64,000 nt of DNA from Ideonella sp. (GTDB taxonomy: Bacteria; Pseudomonadota; Gammaproteobacteria; Burkholderiales; Burkholderiaceae_C): the NCBI GenBank assembly GCA_015075165.1, contig JABTUY010000004.1:372001-436000 (forward strand), read 5' to 3'. Under the pieces are notes generated by a model. That model made no database searches and was not told where the DNA came from. It saw only the letters and a list, made by a program, of their open reading frames with translations. Positions 12,161 through 21,218 of this stretch are shown one piece after another. The position numbers and the translations under genes are program-made. Numbering within the stretch: the first letter of the stretch is position 1; the number at the start of each line of letters is the position of its first letter.

Positions 12161-13453
12161 TCAGCGCGCGACGACGCGCCCGATCTCGATCTTCAGGCCG
12201 CGGCTGCCCGGCGCCACCGGGGCCGACTCGCCCTCGAGGTCGCCGGGCTGCGGCGTGGCCTGACCCGACTTGCTGACGCGTGCGCTGACCACCACCTGCG
12301 GCGCCGACGACAGCTTTGCGGCCGGCGACATCGCCATGCTGTCGTCGAGCGTGAACGACAGCGGCAGATCCTTCACCTGCTTGCGCAGGATGGCCAGCGG
12401 CATGCGCGGGCCCTGGGCGGCGCGGGCGTAGACGAACAGCGTGTCGCCGGGTGCCGCCTGGGCCGCCAGCGCCGGCGCGAGCGAGACGGTGCCGCTGAGC
12501 GTGGCCTGCGCGGCAGCCGCGCCGTTGCCGGCGGGGGCTGCGGTGCCGCCGGCCGGGCCGGCATTGCCGCTGGGCGCCGCCCCGCGGGTCGTGGTGCCCG
12601 CTGCAGCACCACCCGCTGCCGCGCCACCCGCCGCTGCCAGCTGCCGCGCCTGGTCGATGCCGCGCTGGATCTGCTGCGTGAACTCGCTGTCGGGCGAGAG
12701 CTTGGCCAGCTGATCCCAGTAGCGCAGCGCACCGTCGTAGTCCTTGCGCAGGAACGCCGCGGTGCCGGCCAGCGACAGCGCCTTCAGGTTCTTCGGGTCG
12801 AGCTCGAGCGCGCGCGCCAGCAGCCGGCTCGGCTCGCCTTCGAGGTTGCGGCCGTTGGCCACCGCCATCGCATCGGCATAGTCGGCCAGCACCGAGGCAT
12901 CGTCGGGCTTCAGCGTCAGCGCTTGCTTGAACGCCGGCAGCGCCTGTGCGTGCTTGCCGAGCACGGCGTACGAGCGGCCGAGCATCGCCCAGCCGAGCGC
13001 GTCGTTGGGCTGCTCCTTCAGGCGCGCGGCCAGCTGTTCGGTCATCGCCTCGATCTGCTGCAGCGTGATCTCGCCGTCGGCTGCCGCGGCGCGCGGCGTG
13101 CGCGCCGCCGCGTCGAGTGCGCGCGGCGTGCCGAGCAGCAGGTAGCCCGCGGCAGCGACCAAGAACACGAAGCCGGTGAGCGACGCGATCAGCGCGGTCG
13201 GGCGCGCGGCGCCGGTATGCGTCGATGCGGTCACCGGCGCGGCGCGGCGCTGTTCGAGCCGCCTGCGCGCCTCGACGGCCTGCGCGTCGGTCAGTGTGCC
13301 GCTGCGTTGCAGCGTGGCGATCTGTCGCAGTTGCTGCTGCACGTCGGCATCGGCGGCCACGACGTCGGCCGGCGCGCGTCGCCACAGCGGCCGCGTCAGC
13401 AGCGCCAGCGCCAGTGCAGCCATCGCGAAGGCGAGCAGCACGAACGCCGTCAT
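12161..13453 (-). CDS. ccmI: Cytochrome c maturation protein CcmI
   Basis: A 430-residue inner-membrane CcmI/CycH. It has an N-terminal transmembrane helix ([16 protein letters not shown]), a basic/coiled region, a second helix ([20 protein letters not shown]), then a periplasmic TPR domain (~residues 150-270, [21 protein letters not shown]) that chaperones apocytochrome c. An Ala/Gly-rich linker (~290-325) leads to a C-terminal domain often seen in longer CcmI. The start overlaps the ccmH stop (ATGA). It is the last gene of the ccm operon, followed by the terminator at 12025-12061. Confidence 0.92.
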   Translation of the reverse strand: MTAFVLLAFAMAALALALLTRPLWRRAPADVVAADADVQQQLRQIATLQRSGTLTDAQAVEARRRLEQRRAAPVTASTHTGAARPTALIASLTGFVFLVAAAGYLLLGTPRALDAAARTPRAAAADGEITLQQIEAMTEQLAARLKEQPNDALGWAMLGRSYAVLGKHAQALPAFKQALTLKPDDASVLADYADAMAVANGRNLEGEPSRLLARALELDPKNLKALSLAGTAAFLRKDYDGALRYWDQLAKLSPDSEFTQQIQRGIDQARQLAAAGGAAAGGAAAGTTTRGAAPSGNAGPAGGTAAPAGNGAAAAQATLSGTVSLAPALAAQAAPGDTLFVYARAAQGPRMPLAILRKQVKDLPLSFTLDDSMAMSPAAKLSSAPQVVVSARVSKSGQATPQPGDLEGESAPVAPGSRGLKIEIGRVVAR

Positions 13454-13944
13454 CGCGGTGCCACCGCGTCGCCGCGCGTATCGTCGGGCGCACTGCTGTC
13501 GGGTGCGTCGGGTTCGAAGCGGTCGGGCGCCAGGCGTGCGCGCCGCCGCAGCACCAGCACCAGCGCCAGCAGGCCGCCAGCCAGCAGCACCGCCGGGCCG
13601 ATCCACAGTGCCAGCGTGCTGCCCTTCAGTGGCGGGCGGTAGAGCACGAAGTCACCGTAGCGGTCGGTCATGTACTTCATCACCTGCTCGTCGCTGGCGC
13701 CGCGCTGCAACTGCTCGCGGATCTCGCGGCGCAGGTCTTCGGCCAGGCCGGCGTGCGAATCGGCCACGGTCTGGTTCTGGCACACCAGGCAGCGCAGCTC
13801 GACGGCGATGCGCTGCATGCGGGCCTCGAGCGCCGGGTCGGCCGCGGCGGGTGCGGCCTCTTTCGCGGTGGCGATGCCGATTGTCGCGGCGAGCGCGCAC
13901 AGCCACAGCAGCGCGAGACCGCGCCGGCGCAGGGCGCTAGCCAT
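13450..13944 (-). CDS. ccmH: Cytochrome c maturation protein CcmH
   Basis: A 164-residue secreted, membrane-anchored thiol oxidoreductase that reduces apocytochrome c thiols. A signal peptide comes first, then the CcmH motif [10 protein letters not shown] (Cys52, Cys55), and a C-terminal transmembrane helix ([20 protein letters not shown]). It is the short, single-domain form, with the TPR part encoded separately as ccmI. The start overlaps the ccmG stop by 8 bp. Confidence 0.95.
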   Translation of the reverse strand: MASALRRRGLALLWLCALAATIGIATAKEAAPAAADPALEARMQRIAVELRCLVCQNQTVADSHAGLAEDLRREIREQLQRGASDEQVMKYMTDRYGDFVLYRPPLKGSTLALWIGPAVLLAGGLLALVLVLRRRARLAPDRFEPDAPDSSAPDDTRGDAVAPR

Positions 13945-14500
13945 GGCGCGTCTCCACGGCAGCTGGCGCGGCGGCGCCCAGCTCCTTCAGCAGCGGCTCG
14001 ATCTTCGTGCGCAGCACTTCGGGGGTGACCGGCCCGATCTGCTTGAAGCGGATGACGCCGGCCTTGTCGATCACGAAGGTCTCGGGCACGCCGTAGACGC
14101 CGAAGTCGATGCCGACGCGGCCGTCGAGGTCGGACAGCGACACGTCGTACGGGTTGCCCATCTCCTTCAGCCAGCCGATTGCATCGTGGCGCTGGTCCTT
14201 GTAGTTGAGGCCGACCAGCGGCGCGCGCTTGCTGCGCGCGAACTCGACGATCAGCGGATGCTCCTGCCGGCACGGGCCGCACCACGACGCCCAGACGTTG
14301 AGCACCCATGGCTTCCCGAGCATCGCGTCGCGGCTCACCACCTGCGCCGGGTTGTCGAGCCGCGGCAGCGTGAACGCCGGCGCCGGCTTGCCGATCAGCG
14401 GCGAGGGCACCTGGCGCGGATCGAGCCGCAGGCCGACCGCCAGAAAGCCCACCAGCACCGCGAAGATCGCCAGCGGCACGATGTAGCGCAGGCTCTTCAT
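13937..14500 (-). CDS. ccmG: Thiol:disulfide interchange protein CcmG/DsbE
   Basis: A 187-residue membrane-tethered periplasmic thioredoxin. It has an N-terminal helix (residues 7-23), the active site WCGPC (Cys74, Cys77) and the cis-proline loop GVPETFVID. It keeps CcmH and apocytochromes reduced. The start overlaps the ccmF stop by four bases (ATGA). Confidence 0.96.
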   Translation of the reverse strand: MKSLRYIVPLAIFAVLVGFLAVGLRLDPRQVPSPLIGKPAPAFTLPRLDNPAQVVSRDAMLGKPWVLNVWASWCGPCRQEHPLIVEFARSKRAPLVGLNYKDQRHDAIGWLKEMGNPYDVSLSDLDGRVGIDFGVYGVPETFVIDKAGVIRFKQIGPVTPEVLRTKIEPLLKELGAAAPAAVETRHG

Positions 14501-16500
14501 GCCGGCTGCCTCGCCGGCGCCGATGCATCGGCGCCTTCGGTGGCGCGCCGCGTCGCGCGGTAGCGGCGGTCGCTGGCGGCCAGCAGGCCGCCGAGCGCCA
14601 TCAGCACGCAGCCGCCCCAGATCCAGTCGACGAAGGGCTTGTAGTACACGCGCACGATCCACGCGCGGCCGTTGTCCACCGGCTCGCCGAGCGAGACGTA
14701 GAGGTCGCGCGTGAAACCGGTGTCGATCGCGGCCTCGGTCATCTGGTTCTGCTGCACGCGGTACAGGCGCTTCTCGGGTTGCAGCGTGGTCACCTGCTTG
14801 CCGTTGCGCGTGATGTCGACGCTGCCTCGCGCGGCGACGTAGTTCGGGCCCTGCACGTCGCGCACGCCGCGCCAGGTGAAGACGTAGCCGGCGATCTCGG
14901 TGGTGTCGCCGCTGGCCATCTTGACGTCGCGCTCGACCTCGTAGGTCTTGACCATGCTGACGCCGAACGCGAACGCCGCCACGCCGAGGTGGGCCAGCAT
15001 CATGCCGAGCATCGCGCGCGGCAGCTGGCGCGCGCGGCCGACGATGCTGCCGACACCACCGTCGCCGACGCCGCGGCCGGCGCGCAGGCGCTCCCACAGG
15101 TCGGTGGCCAGCGAGAACACGATCCACCACGCCAGCACGAAGCCGAGCGTGGCCACCGGGCTGATGCGCCCGGCTGCCCAGCCGGTGGCCAGCGCGGCCG
15201 GCACCGTCAGCGCCAGCGCCCAGCGCAGCCGGCGCGCGAGGTCGGGCACCTGCGCCTCGCGCCAGCGCGCCAGCGGGCCGATGCCCATCAGCAGCAGCAC
15301 CGGCGTCATGATCGGCAGGAACACACTGTCGAAGTACGGCGGGCCGACCGAGATCTTGCCCAGGCCGAGTGCGTCGAGCACCAGCGGGTACAGCGTGCCC
15401 AGCAGCACGGTGGCCATCGCGGCGACCAGCATCACGTTGTTGGCCAGCAGCATCGACTCGCGCGACACCGGCGCGAAGCGCGCACCCAGCCCCACGGTCG
15501 GCGCGCGCCAGGCGTACAGCAGCAGCGAGCCGCCGATCACGACGACGAGGAAGGCCAGGATGAACAGGCCGCGCTTGGGGTCGGTGGCGAACGCATGCAC
15601 CGACGACAGCACGCCCGAGCGCACGAGGAAGGTGCCCAGCAGCGACAGCGCGAACGCGACGATCGCCAGCAGCACGGTCCACGACTTGAACGCGCCACGC
15701 TTCTCGGTGACGGCCAGCGAGTGAATCAGCGCGGTGCCGACCAGCCAGGGCATGAACGAGGCGTTCTCCACCGGATCCCAGAACCACCAGCCGCCCCAGC
15801 CGAGCTCGTAGTAGGCCCAGGCGCTGCCCAGCGCGATGCCCAGCGTGAGGAAGATCCACGCCGCGGTGGTCCACGGCCGCGTCCAGCGCGCCCAGGTGGC
15901 GTCGAGGTTGCCGCCGATCAGCGCGGCGATGGCGAACGCGAACGCGACCGAGAAGCCGACATAGCCCATGTAGAGCATCGGCGGGTGGAACACCATGCCG
16001 GGGTCTTGCAGCAGCGGGTTGAGGTCGCGGCCGTCGGGCGCGCCGGGCAGCAGGCGATCGAACGGGTTGGAGGTGAGCAGCATGAACAGCAGGAAGCCGA
16101 CGCTGACCAGCCCCATCACCGCGAGGATGCGCGCCACCACCGGCCGCGGCAGGTGGGTGCTGAACTGCGCCACCGCGAGCATCCACAGGTTGAGCATCAA
16201 CAGCCACAGCAGCAGCGAACCCTCGTGGCCGCCCCACACGCCGGCCAGCCGGTAGTGCAGCGGCAGCGCCGAGTTGGAGTTCTGCGCCACGTAGAGCACC
16301 GAGAAGTCGTTGCTCGCGAAGGCGTATGCCAGCGCGACGAACGCCAGCACCACCAGCGCACACTGCGCCTGCGCGGCCGGCCGCGCCAGTGCCATCCAGG
16401 TGGCGTTGCCGCGCGCCGCGCCGATGATCGGCAGCGTGCCCTGCACCAGCGCCACCGCCAACGCCAGCAGCAGCGCGAACTGGCCGAGCTCGGGGATCAC
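14497..16500 (-). CDS. ccmF: Haem lyase subunit CcmF
   Basis: A 667-residue polytopic CcmF of normal length. The WWD domain [17 protein letters not shown] and the conserved periplasmic histidines ([14 protein letters not shown]) are present. With CcmH and CcmI it attaches haem to the CxxCH of apocytochromes c. The start is GTG at 16500, overlapping the ccmE stop (GTGA); upstream in-frame codons read into ccmE. Fifteen or so transmembrane helices are evident. Confidence 0.96.
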   Translation of the reverse strand: MIPELGQFALLLALAVALVQGTLPIIGAARGNATWMALARPAAQAQCALVVLAFVALAYAFASNDFSVLYVAQNSNSALPLHYRLAGVWGGHEGSLLLWLLMLNLWMLAVAQFSTHLPRPVVARILAVMGLVSVGFLLFMLLTSNPFDRLLPGAPDGRDLNPLLQDPGMVFHPPMLYMGYVGFSVAFAFAIAALIGGNLDATWARWTRPWTTAAWIFLTLGIALGSAWAYYELGWGGWWFWDPVENASFMPWLVGTALIHSLAVTEKRGAFKSWTVLLAIVAFALSLLGTFLVRSGVLSSVHAFATDPKRGLFILAFLVVVIGGSLLLYAWRAPTVGLGARFAPVSRESMLLANNVMLVAAMATVLLGTLYPLVLDALGLGKISVGPPYFDSVFLPIMTPVLLLMGIGPLARWREAQVPDLARRLRWALALTVPAALATGWAAGRISPVATLGFVLAWWIVFSLATDLWERLRAGRGVGDGGVGSIVGRARQLPRAMLGMMLAHLGVAAFAFGVSMVKTYEVERDVKMASGDTTEIAGYVFTWRGVRDVQGPNYVAARGSVDITRNGKQVTTLQPEKRLYRVQQNQMTEAAIDTGFTRDLYVSLGEPVDNGRAWIVRVYYKPFVDWIWGGCVLMALGGLLAASDRRYRATRRATEGADASAPARQPA

Positions 16501-16958
16501 TTGCTGCCCCCGACGACCGAGTGGCCGATCTTCTCGTTGGTCTGCGCGGCGCGCTTCAGCGCCTCGCCGGCCTCGGGCGGCATGTAGTTCTCGTCGTGCT
16601 TGGCCAGCACCTCGCGCGCGATGAACACGCCGTCGTTGCGCATCTGGCCCTGCGCAACCACGCCTTTGCCTTCCTTGAACAGGTCGGGCAGGATGCCCTT
16701 GTACTGCACGGCCACGTTCTGCGCGGTGTCGGTGACGACGAAGTGCACCTCGGTGCCGTCGCGCCGCAGGCTGCCTTCCTTCACCAGGCCGCCGATGCGG
16801 AAGGTGCGGTTCAGCGGCGCCTCCTTGGTGGCCACCTGCGATGGCGAATAGAAGAACACCAGGTTGCTCTGGAACGCATTGAGCACCAGCGCCGTCGCAA
16901 CGCCGACCGCGGCGACGATGCCGGCGATCAGCGACAGGCGCTTGTAGCGGGGTTTCAT
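16497..16958 (-). CDS. ccmE: Haem chaperone CcmE
   Basis: A 153-residue periplasmic OB-fold haem chaperone with one N-terminal anchor helix. The covalent haem-binding histidine is His121 in [12 protein letters not shown], with Tyr125 of the HDExY motif. It shuttles haem from CcmC to CcmF. The start overlaps the ccmD stop (ATGA). Confidence 0.96.
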   Translation of the reverse strand: MKPRYKRLSLIAGIVAAVGVATALVLNAFQSNLVFFYSPSQVATKEAPLNRTFRIGGLVKEGSLRRDGTEVHFVVTDTAQNVAVQYKGILPDLFKEGKGVVAQGQMRNDGVFIAREVLAKHDENYMPPEAGEALKRAAQTNEKIGHSVVGGSK

Positions 16959-17134
16959 TCGAACGACTCCTGTGGCGCACCCGGGCGCCGTGCATCGCGC
17001 AACGCCCGGCGCCGGTGCGCGCGCGCCAGTGCCGGCTCGGCCAGCATCGCCGCCAGGCACACAGCGTACGCGCTCCAGACGTACAGCGCGTAACCACCCA
17101 TCGCAAAGAACTCGCCGGCGCTGCCCCAGTTCAT
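16955..17134 (-). CDS. ccmD: Haem exporter protein CcmD
   Basis: A 59-residue single-helix membrane protein ([19 protein letters not shown]) that stabilises the CcmC-CcmE complex and helps release haem-loaded CcmE. It is identified by the position between ccmC and ccmE, the MGGYALYVW signature and the basic tail. Both ends overlap its neighbours by four bases. Confidence 0.92.
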   Translation of the reverse strand: MNWGSAGEFFAMGGYALYVWSAYAVCLAAMLAEPALARAHRRRALRDARRPGAPQESFE

Positions 17135-17886
17135 CGCTGCCCCCCGCCCGCGCCGGGCAATGCGCGCACCCAGTCGGCGTCGCGCTCGCGCTCGAGGGCC
17201 AGCGCCTGCGCGCGCGTGAACACCACGGCAAACGCGTAGGCCCAGAACGCCACCGTCATCAGCAACATCGCCGCGAGCATCGTCTGCGCCATCGACGGCG
17301 CCTTGGTCAGGCTGATCGTCGCGCCCTGGTGCAGCGTGTTCCACCAGCGCACCGAGAAATAGATGATCGGGATGTTCACCGCCCCCACCAGCGCCAGCAC
17401 CGCACCGGCCTTGTCGCCGCGCACCGCGTCGTCGATCGAACTCACCAGCGCGATGTAGCCGAGGTAGAGGAACAGCAGGATCAGATACGACGTGAGCCGC
17501 GCGTCCCACACCCACCACGTGCCCCAGGTGGGCTTGCCCCAGAACGACCCGGTCCACAGCGCGATGAAGGTGAACAGCGCGCCGGTGGGCGCCAGCGCGC
17601 GCGCCAGCATCGAGGCCATGCGCGCGTTGAGCATCCAACCGACGGCGGCCCAGAACGCCATCGCCAGGTAGATCACCATCGAGATCCACGCCGCAGGCAC
17701 GTGGATGAAAATGATGCGGTACGAGTCGCCCTGCGTCGCATCGGTGGGCGCGACGAAGAAGCCGACGTAGAGCCCGGCCGCCGCGAACGCGATCGCCGCC
17801 GCCCACAGCCATGGGTTGAGCGCATCGGCCAGCCGGTAGAAGCGCGACGGCGCGGCGAACGTGGTCCAGCGCAGCGTGCGGTTCAT
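17131..17886 (-). CDS. ccmC: Haem transporter CcmC
   Basis: A 251-residue six-helix membrane protein that presents haem to CcmE. The WWD motif [13 protein letters not shown] and the flanking histidine-containing loops ([15 protein letters not shown]) are complete. Normal length. Confidence 0.96.
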   Translation of the reverse strand: MNRTLRWTTFAAPSRFYRLADALNPWLWAAAIAFAAAGLYVGFFVAPTDATQGDSYRIIFIHVPAAWISMVIYLAMAFWAAVGWMLNARMASMLARALAPTGALFTFIALWTGSFWGKPTWGTWWVWDARLTSYLILLFLYLGYIALVSSIDDAVRGDKAGAVLALVGAVNIPIIYFSVRWWNTLHQGATISLTKAPSMAQTMLAAMLLMTVAFWAYAFAVVFTRAQALALERERDADWVRALPGAGGGQR

Positions 17887-17893
17887 GTCGCGC

Positions 17894-18562
17894 TCACTCG
17901 AGGGCGATGCGCAAGGCGATCGCAGTGGTGGGCGGCGCCAGCAGCGCGGTGACGATCAGCAGCGCGCCCAGCAGCGAGAAGTGGCCCGACGTGGCGATGC
18001 CGCTGTCGGCCGCGCCGACCGCACCGGCACCGAAGATCAGCGCCGGGATCGACAGCGGCAGGATCAGCAGGATCAGCAGCACGCCGGCGCTGCGCAGCCC
18101 CAGCGTCAGCGCCGCGCCCAGGCCGCCGAGCAGGCTCAGGATCGGCGTGCCCAGCAGCAGCGAGGCCACCAGCACCGCGAGCGAGGCCGCGCTCATGTCG
18201 AGCAGCAACCCGATCAACGGCGCCGCCACCACCAGCGGCGCGCCGGTGATCGTCCAGTGCGCAGCGGCCTTGGCCGCCGCGATCAGCGTGGCCGGCTGCC
18301 CCGACAGCAGCATCTGCTCGAGCGAGCCGTCGAGATGGTCGGTGGCGTACAGGCTCGCCACCGACAGCATCGACGCCAGCAGCGCGCACACCCAGACCAC
18401 GCCGGCAGCGATCGTGCGCAGCGTCTGCGGCTCGGGCCCGACGCCGAGCGGGAACAGGCTCACCGCGACGATGAAGAACACCACCGGCAGCAGCGCCTCG
18501 ACGCGGCGGCGCAGCGCCAGGCGCAGGTCGCGGGCATAGACGGCGCTGAAGGCAGCGAACAT
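17894..18562 (-). CDS. ccmB: Haem exporter permease CcmB
   Basis: A 222-residue six-helix permease partner of the ABC protein CcmA. The family blocks RDLRLALRRR near the N-terminus and DGSLEQMLLSG are present. CcmAB drives release of holo-CcmE from CcmCD. It is spaced 5 bp from ccmA and 7 bp from ccmC. Confidence 0.95.
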   Translation of the reverse strand: MFAAFSAVYARDLRLALRRRVEALLPVVFFIVAVSLFPLGVGPEPQTLRTIAAGVVWVCALLASMLSVASLYATDHLDGSLEQMLLSGQPATLIAAAKAAAHWTITGAPLVVAAPLIGLLLDMSAASLAVLVASLLLGTPILSLLGGLGAALTLGLRSAGVLLILLILPLSIPALIFGAGAVGAADSGIATSGHFSLLGALLIVTALLAPPTTAIALRIALE

Positions 18563-18567
18563 GCGGT

Positions 18568-19260
18568 TCAGGCGAAGGCATCGAGGTCGAATTCGGCCAT
18601 GGCGGGGGCCCCGGCACCCGGGCTCAGGTGGCTGGTGAGCAGCACGCTGCCGCCGCGCGCGAGGTGCTCGTGCAGCAGGGCATCGACACAGGCGATGCCG
18701 TCGGCGTCGAGCGCATCATAGGGTTCATCGAGTATCCACAGCGCCGGCGCGCGCTCGAGCGCCAGCCGGGTGAGTGCGGCACGCCGGCGCTGGCCCTGCG
18801 ACAGCGTGCGCACCGGTGCGTCGGCGCGCGTGGCCATGCCCACGCGCTGCAGCGCTGCGTGCAGCGCGGGCGTGTCGTGTGCGCGGCCGTGCAGGCGGGC
18901 CAGGAAGCGCAGCGATTCGATCACCGTGAGGTCGTCCTTCAACGCGTTGGTGTGGCCGATGTATACGCGCTGGTGCGCCGATTCGGCCGCCTTGCGCACC
19001 GGCACGCCGCCCCACGACACCTGGCCGGCTTCGGGCAGCGCGAGCCCGCAGGCCAGGCGCAGCAGGCTGGTCTTGCCGCGCCCATTGCGGCCGCGCAGCC
19101 ACACCGCACGGCCCGCGCGCAGTTCGAGGTTCACGCCGTTGAACAATCGGCGATCACCGCGGCGGCACGCGACGCCGACGAGGGCCAGCGTGGGCAACGG
19201 CCCGGCCGGCGCGCTCGCGGTGGTCTCGATGCCGGCGGCGGCCGGTGCTGCGGTCGACAA
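18568..19260 (-). CDS. ccmA: Cytochrome c maturation ATP-binding protein CcmA
   Basis: An ABC ATPase of up to 230 residues. Walker A is GRNGRGKTS (57-65), the signature is LSQGQ, and Walker B runs into the D-loop WILDEPYDALD. It is the first gene of the operon. No ATG is available: the longest frame starts at TTG (19260), and a TTG 22 codons later (LPTLALVGV) would match family length better, so the true start is uncertain. The Ala/Thr-rich first 20 residues may be untranslated. Confidence 0.9.
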   Translation of the reverse strand: MSTAAPAAAGIETTASAPAGPLPTLALVGVACRRGDRRLFNGVNLELRAGRAVWLRGRNGRGKTSLLRLACGLALPEAGQVSWGGVPVRKAAESAHQRVYIGHTNALKDDLTVIESLRFLARLHGRAHDTPALHAALQRVGMATRADAPVRTLSQGQRRRAALTRLALERAPALWILDEPYDALDADGIACVDALLHEHLARGGSVLLTSHLSPGAGAPAMAEFDLDAFA

Positions 19261-19290
19261 GGCTGCGCTGCGGTTCGGGGCAAACGCGCG

Positions 19291-19296
19291 ATTGTA
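19291..19296 (-). promoter_or_regulatory. Candidate -10 of the ccm operon
   Basis: The minus strand reads TACAAT 31-36 bp before the ccmA TTG. This is the only good -10 match in the 87-bp gap after the patatin gene; the -35 is weak. Confidence 0.4.
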
Positions 19297-19347
19297 GGAG
19301 AGTGGTCCCGCGCAGGCCCGGTGCCCTGCGGCCGTACCGGCGGCGCT

Positions 19348-20394
19348 TCAATCGGGGCGCGCTTGCGGCCCACCGAACAGGCGCACCAGGTCGGCCGAGC
19401 TGCGGCGGCCGAGACGGCCGGCATGGTGCGCCAGCCAGTCGAGCGTGCGCTGCCGGCCGGCGTCGCGCAGGCGCTCGAGCAGTGGCTGGTGCGCGATCAA
19501 CTTGCTCTCGGTGGGCAGCGCGGCGAGATGGTCGGCGCCGTCGATCACGTGCCAGCGCACACGCTGCACGCGGCGCACGAAGCCGCCGCGCTGCCAGGGT
19601 GCGCCACCGCTGGCCGCGGCGGCCGCGAGCCACTGCATCTCGCGCAGGTGCGCCGATGTGAAGGCGATCTCCATCGTGCGGGTGCGGATCTGCGCGGCGT
19701 CGACCGGCGTGTCGCCCAGCCGCCACGGGCTGAGCAGCACCAGCAGCAGGTCGTCGGGCGCCGTCTCCTGCAGCAGCGGCAGCACCGGCGGGTTGGCGGC
19801 GAAGCCGCCGTCCCAGTAGGGCTCGCCGTCGATCAGCACCGCCGGTTGCAGCGTCGGCAGGCAGGCCGAGGCCATCACCACGTCGAGCGACAGCTCGGCG
19901 TTGCCGAACACGCGCAGCCGGCCGGTGTTGGCGTGCGTGGCCGCGATGTGCAGCGCGATGCGCCGCTGCTGCGCCAGGCGCTCGAAATCGACGCTGCGCA
20001 CCAGCAGGTCGCGTAGCGGGTCGAGCCGCAGCGGGTTGGCGCGGCTCGGCCCCAACAGCTGTGTCCAGCGCATCCACCAGTGCGCAACGGGCGACAGCGC
20101 CTGCCCGTCGGCGGCCAGCAGGCCCAGCGCCTGCCACGGCACGGTGCGGCCCAGCGCCTGCCAGAAGTCGGCCAACGCGCGGCGCGCGCCGTCGCGTCCG
20201 CCGTCGAGCAGGCCGTGGGCGAGCAGCACCGCGTTCATCGCGCCGGCGCTGGTGCCGCTGAGCGCGACGATCGGCTGCGCGGTGTGCTCGAGCAGCGCAT
20301 CGAGCACACCCCACGTGAAGGCGCCGTGCGCGCCGCCGCCTTGCAGCGCGAGTGCCAGGCGTGCGCGAGCAGGTGAGGTGGACCAGGGCCACAT
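19348..20394 (-). CDS. Patatin-like phospholipase
   Basis: A 348-residue patatin/RssA-type acyl hydrolase. The glycine-rich oxyanion loop GGGAHGAF (19-26), nucleophile Ser49 in GTSAG and the catalytic Asp195 in DGGFAANP are all present. There is no clear signal peptide or beta-barrel, so it is probably cytoplasmic or membrane-associated. It likely acts on phospholipids or fatty-acyl esters. The ATG at 20394 starts shortly before the patatin domain. Confidence 0.9.
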   Translation of the reverse strand: MWPWSTSPARARLALALQGGGAHGAFTWGVLDALLEHTAQPIVALSGTSAGAMNAVLLAHGLLDGGRDGARRALADFWQALGRTVPWQALGLLAADGQALSPVAHWWMRWTQLLGPSRANPLRLDPLRDLLVRSVDFERLAQQRRIALHIAATHANTGRLRVFGNAELSLDVVMASACLPTLQPAVLIDGEPYWDGGFAANPPVLPLLQETAPDDLLLVLLSPWRLGDTPVDAAQIRTRTMEIAFTSAHLREMQWLAAAAASGGAPWQRGGFVRRVQRVRWHVIDGADHLAALPTESKLIAHQPLLERLRDAGRQRTLDWLAHHAGRLGRRSSADLVRLFGGPQARPD

Positions 20395-20501
20395 CGGCGG
20401 TGTCGTCGGCGCGGCGTGCGCAGGCTCGCTGGGTTGTGATGCCGGTGGTCGGGGCGGTGGGCCGGTGGCGAGCCGGCCAGCGGGCGCGCCGACGCGCCCC
20501 T

Positions 20502-21218
20502 TCAGTCGCAGCGCTCGCCGGCCATCGCGACGATGCGGCCGCCGGGCTGCTCGATCCAGGCGCGCGCGCGCAGCCGCACCGGCTGTGCGGTCTCGGGCCA
20601 GCCCATCGCCTGCAGCCGGTTCCATGGCTTGCCGCGGTGCCACTCGGCAGGCTCGTACGGGCCGGCCAGCGCGCGCACGACCTGGCGCGGTACCGAAGCG
20701 CCATCGGTGCCGGCCTCGACGTGCTCGACCAGCGCGACCCAGGCGGTCGCACCTTTCGGCACGCGCCCGGCACCGTCGACCTCGACCGCGATGTAGCCGT
20801 TCCATGCCGGCCCGGCGCGCACGCGCAGGCGCAGCGCGGGCCCATCGCGCGCGGTCGAGTGCCATACCGTGGTGCGCTCGGGCGGTGGCGCCGCGCCCAT
20901 CGCGCGCCGCGCGCGGTCGGCCGCCTCGGGTGGCGCGGCGGGCGCCAGCGGTGCATCGTCGCCATGCGCGTTCGGCACGATCCAGTCGAGCAGCCACTGG
21001 CCGGCGCGCGGCATCGGCGTGCCGGCGTCGCTCCAGCAGGCACTGCAATCGGCATCGATGAAGCGCTCGAGCACCGGCGCCGCCGTGCCGGGGCAGGTCT
21101 TCGCGGCAACGGGCGCTGCAACGGCGCCACTGCACTGCAGCGCCACGCCGGCCCACAGCACGCTGGCGGCCACCCGGACCGACCGCGCGGGCGCGACTTC
21201 TAGAATCGTTGCATGCAT
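20502..21218 (-). CDS. Hypothetical secreted protein with CxxC motif
   Basis: A 238-residue protein I cannot assign to a named family. A signal peptide-like segment (AASVLWAGVALQCSGAVA) precedes a thioredoxin-like stretch RFIDADCSACWSDAG with a C-x2-C pair. The rest reads as a beta-rich domain (WNGYIAVEVDGAGRVPKGATA). It resembles the CxxC region of DUF1223 thiol proteins, but only over that short part. The ATG at 21218 overlaps the uvrD start on the other strand, so a slightly later start is possible. Confidence 0.65.
   Translation of the reverse strand: MHATILEVAPARSVRVAASVLWAGVALQCSGAVAAPVAAKTCPGTAAPVLERFIDADCSACWSDAGTPMPRAGQWLLDWIVPNAHGDDAPLAPAAPPEAADRARRAMGAAPPPERTTVWHSTARDGPALRLRVRAGPAWNGYIAVEVDGAGRVPKGATAWVALVEHVEAGTDGASVPRQVVRALAGPYEPAEWHRGKPWNRLQAMGWPETAQPVRLRARAWIEQPGGRIVAMAGERCD
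21201..21206 (+). promoter_or_regulatory. uvrD: Candidate uvrD -10 element
   Basis: TAGAAT ends 6 bp before the uvrD ATG, predicting transcription start at or within a base or two of the start codon, that is a leaderless mRNA. There is no Shine-Dalgarno before the ATG. Confidence 0.45.
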
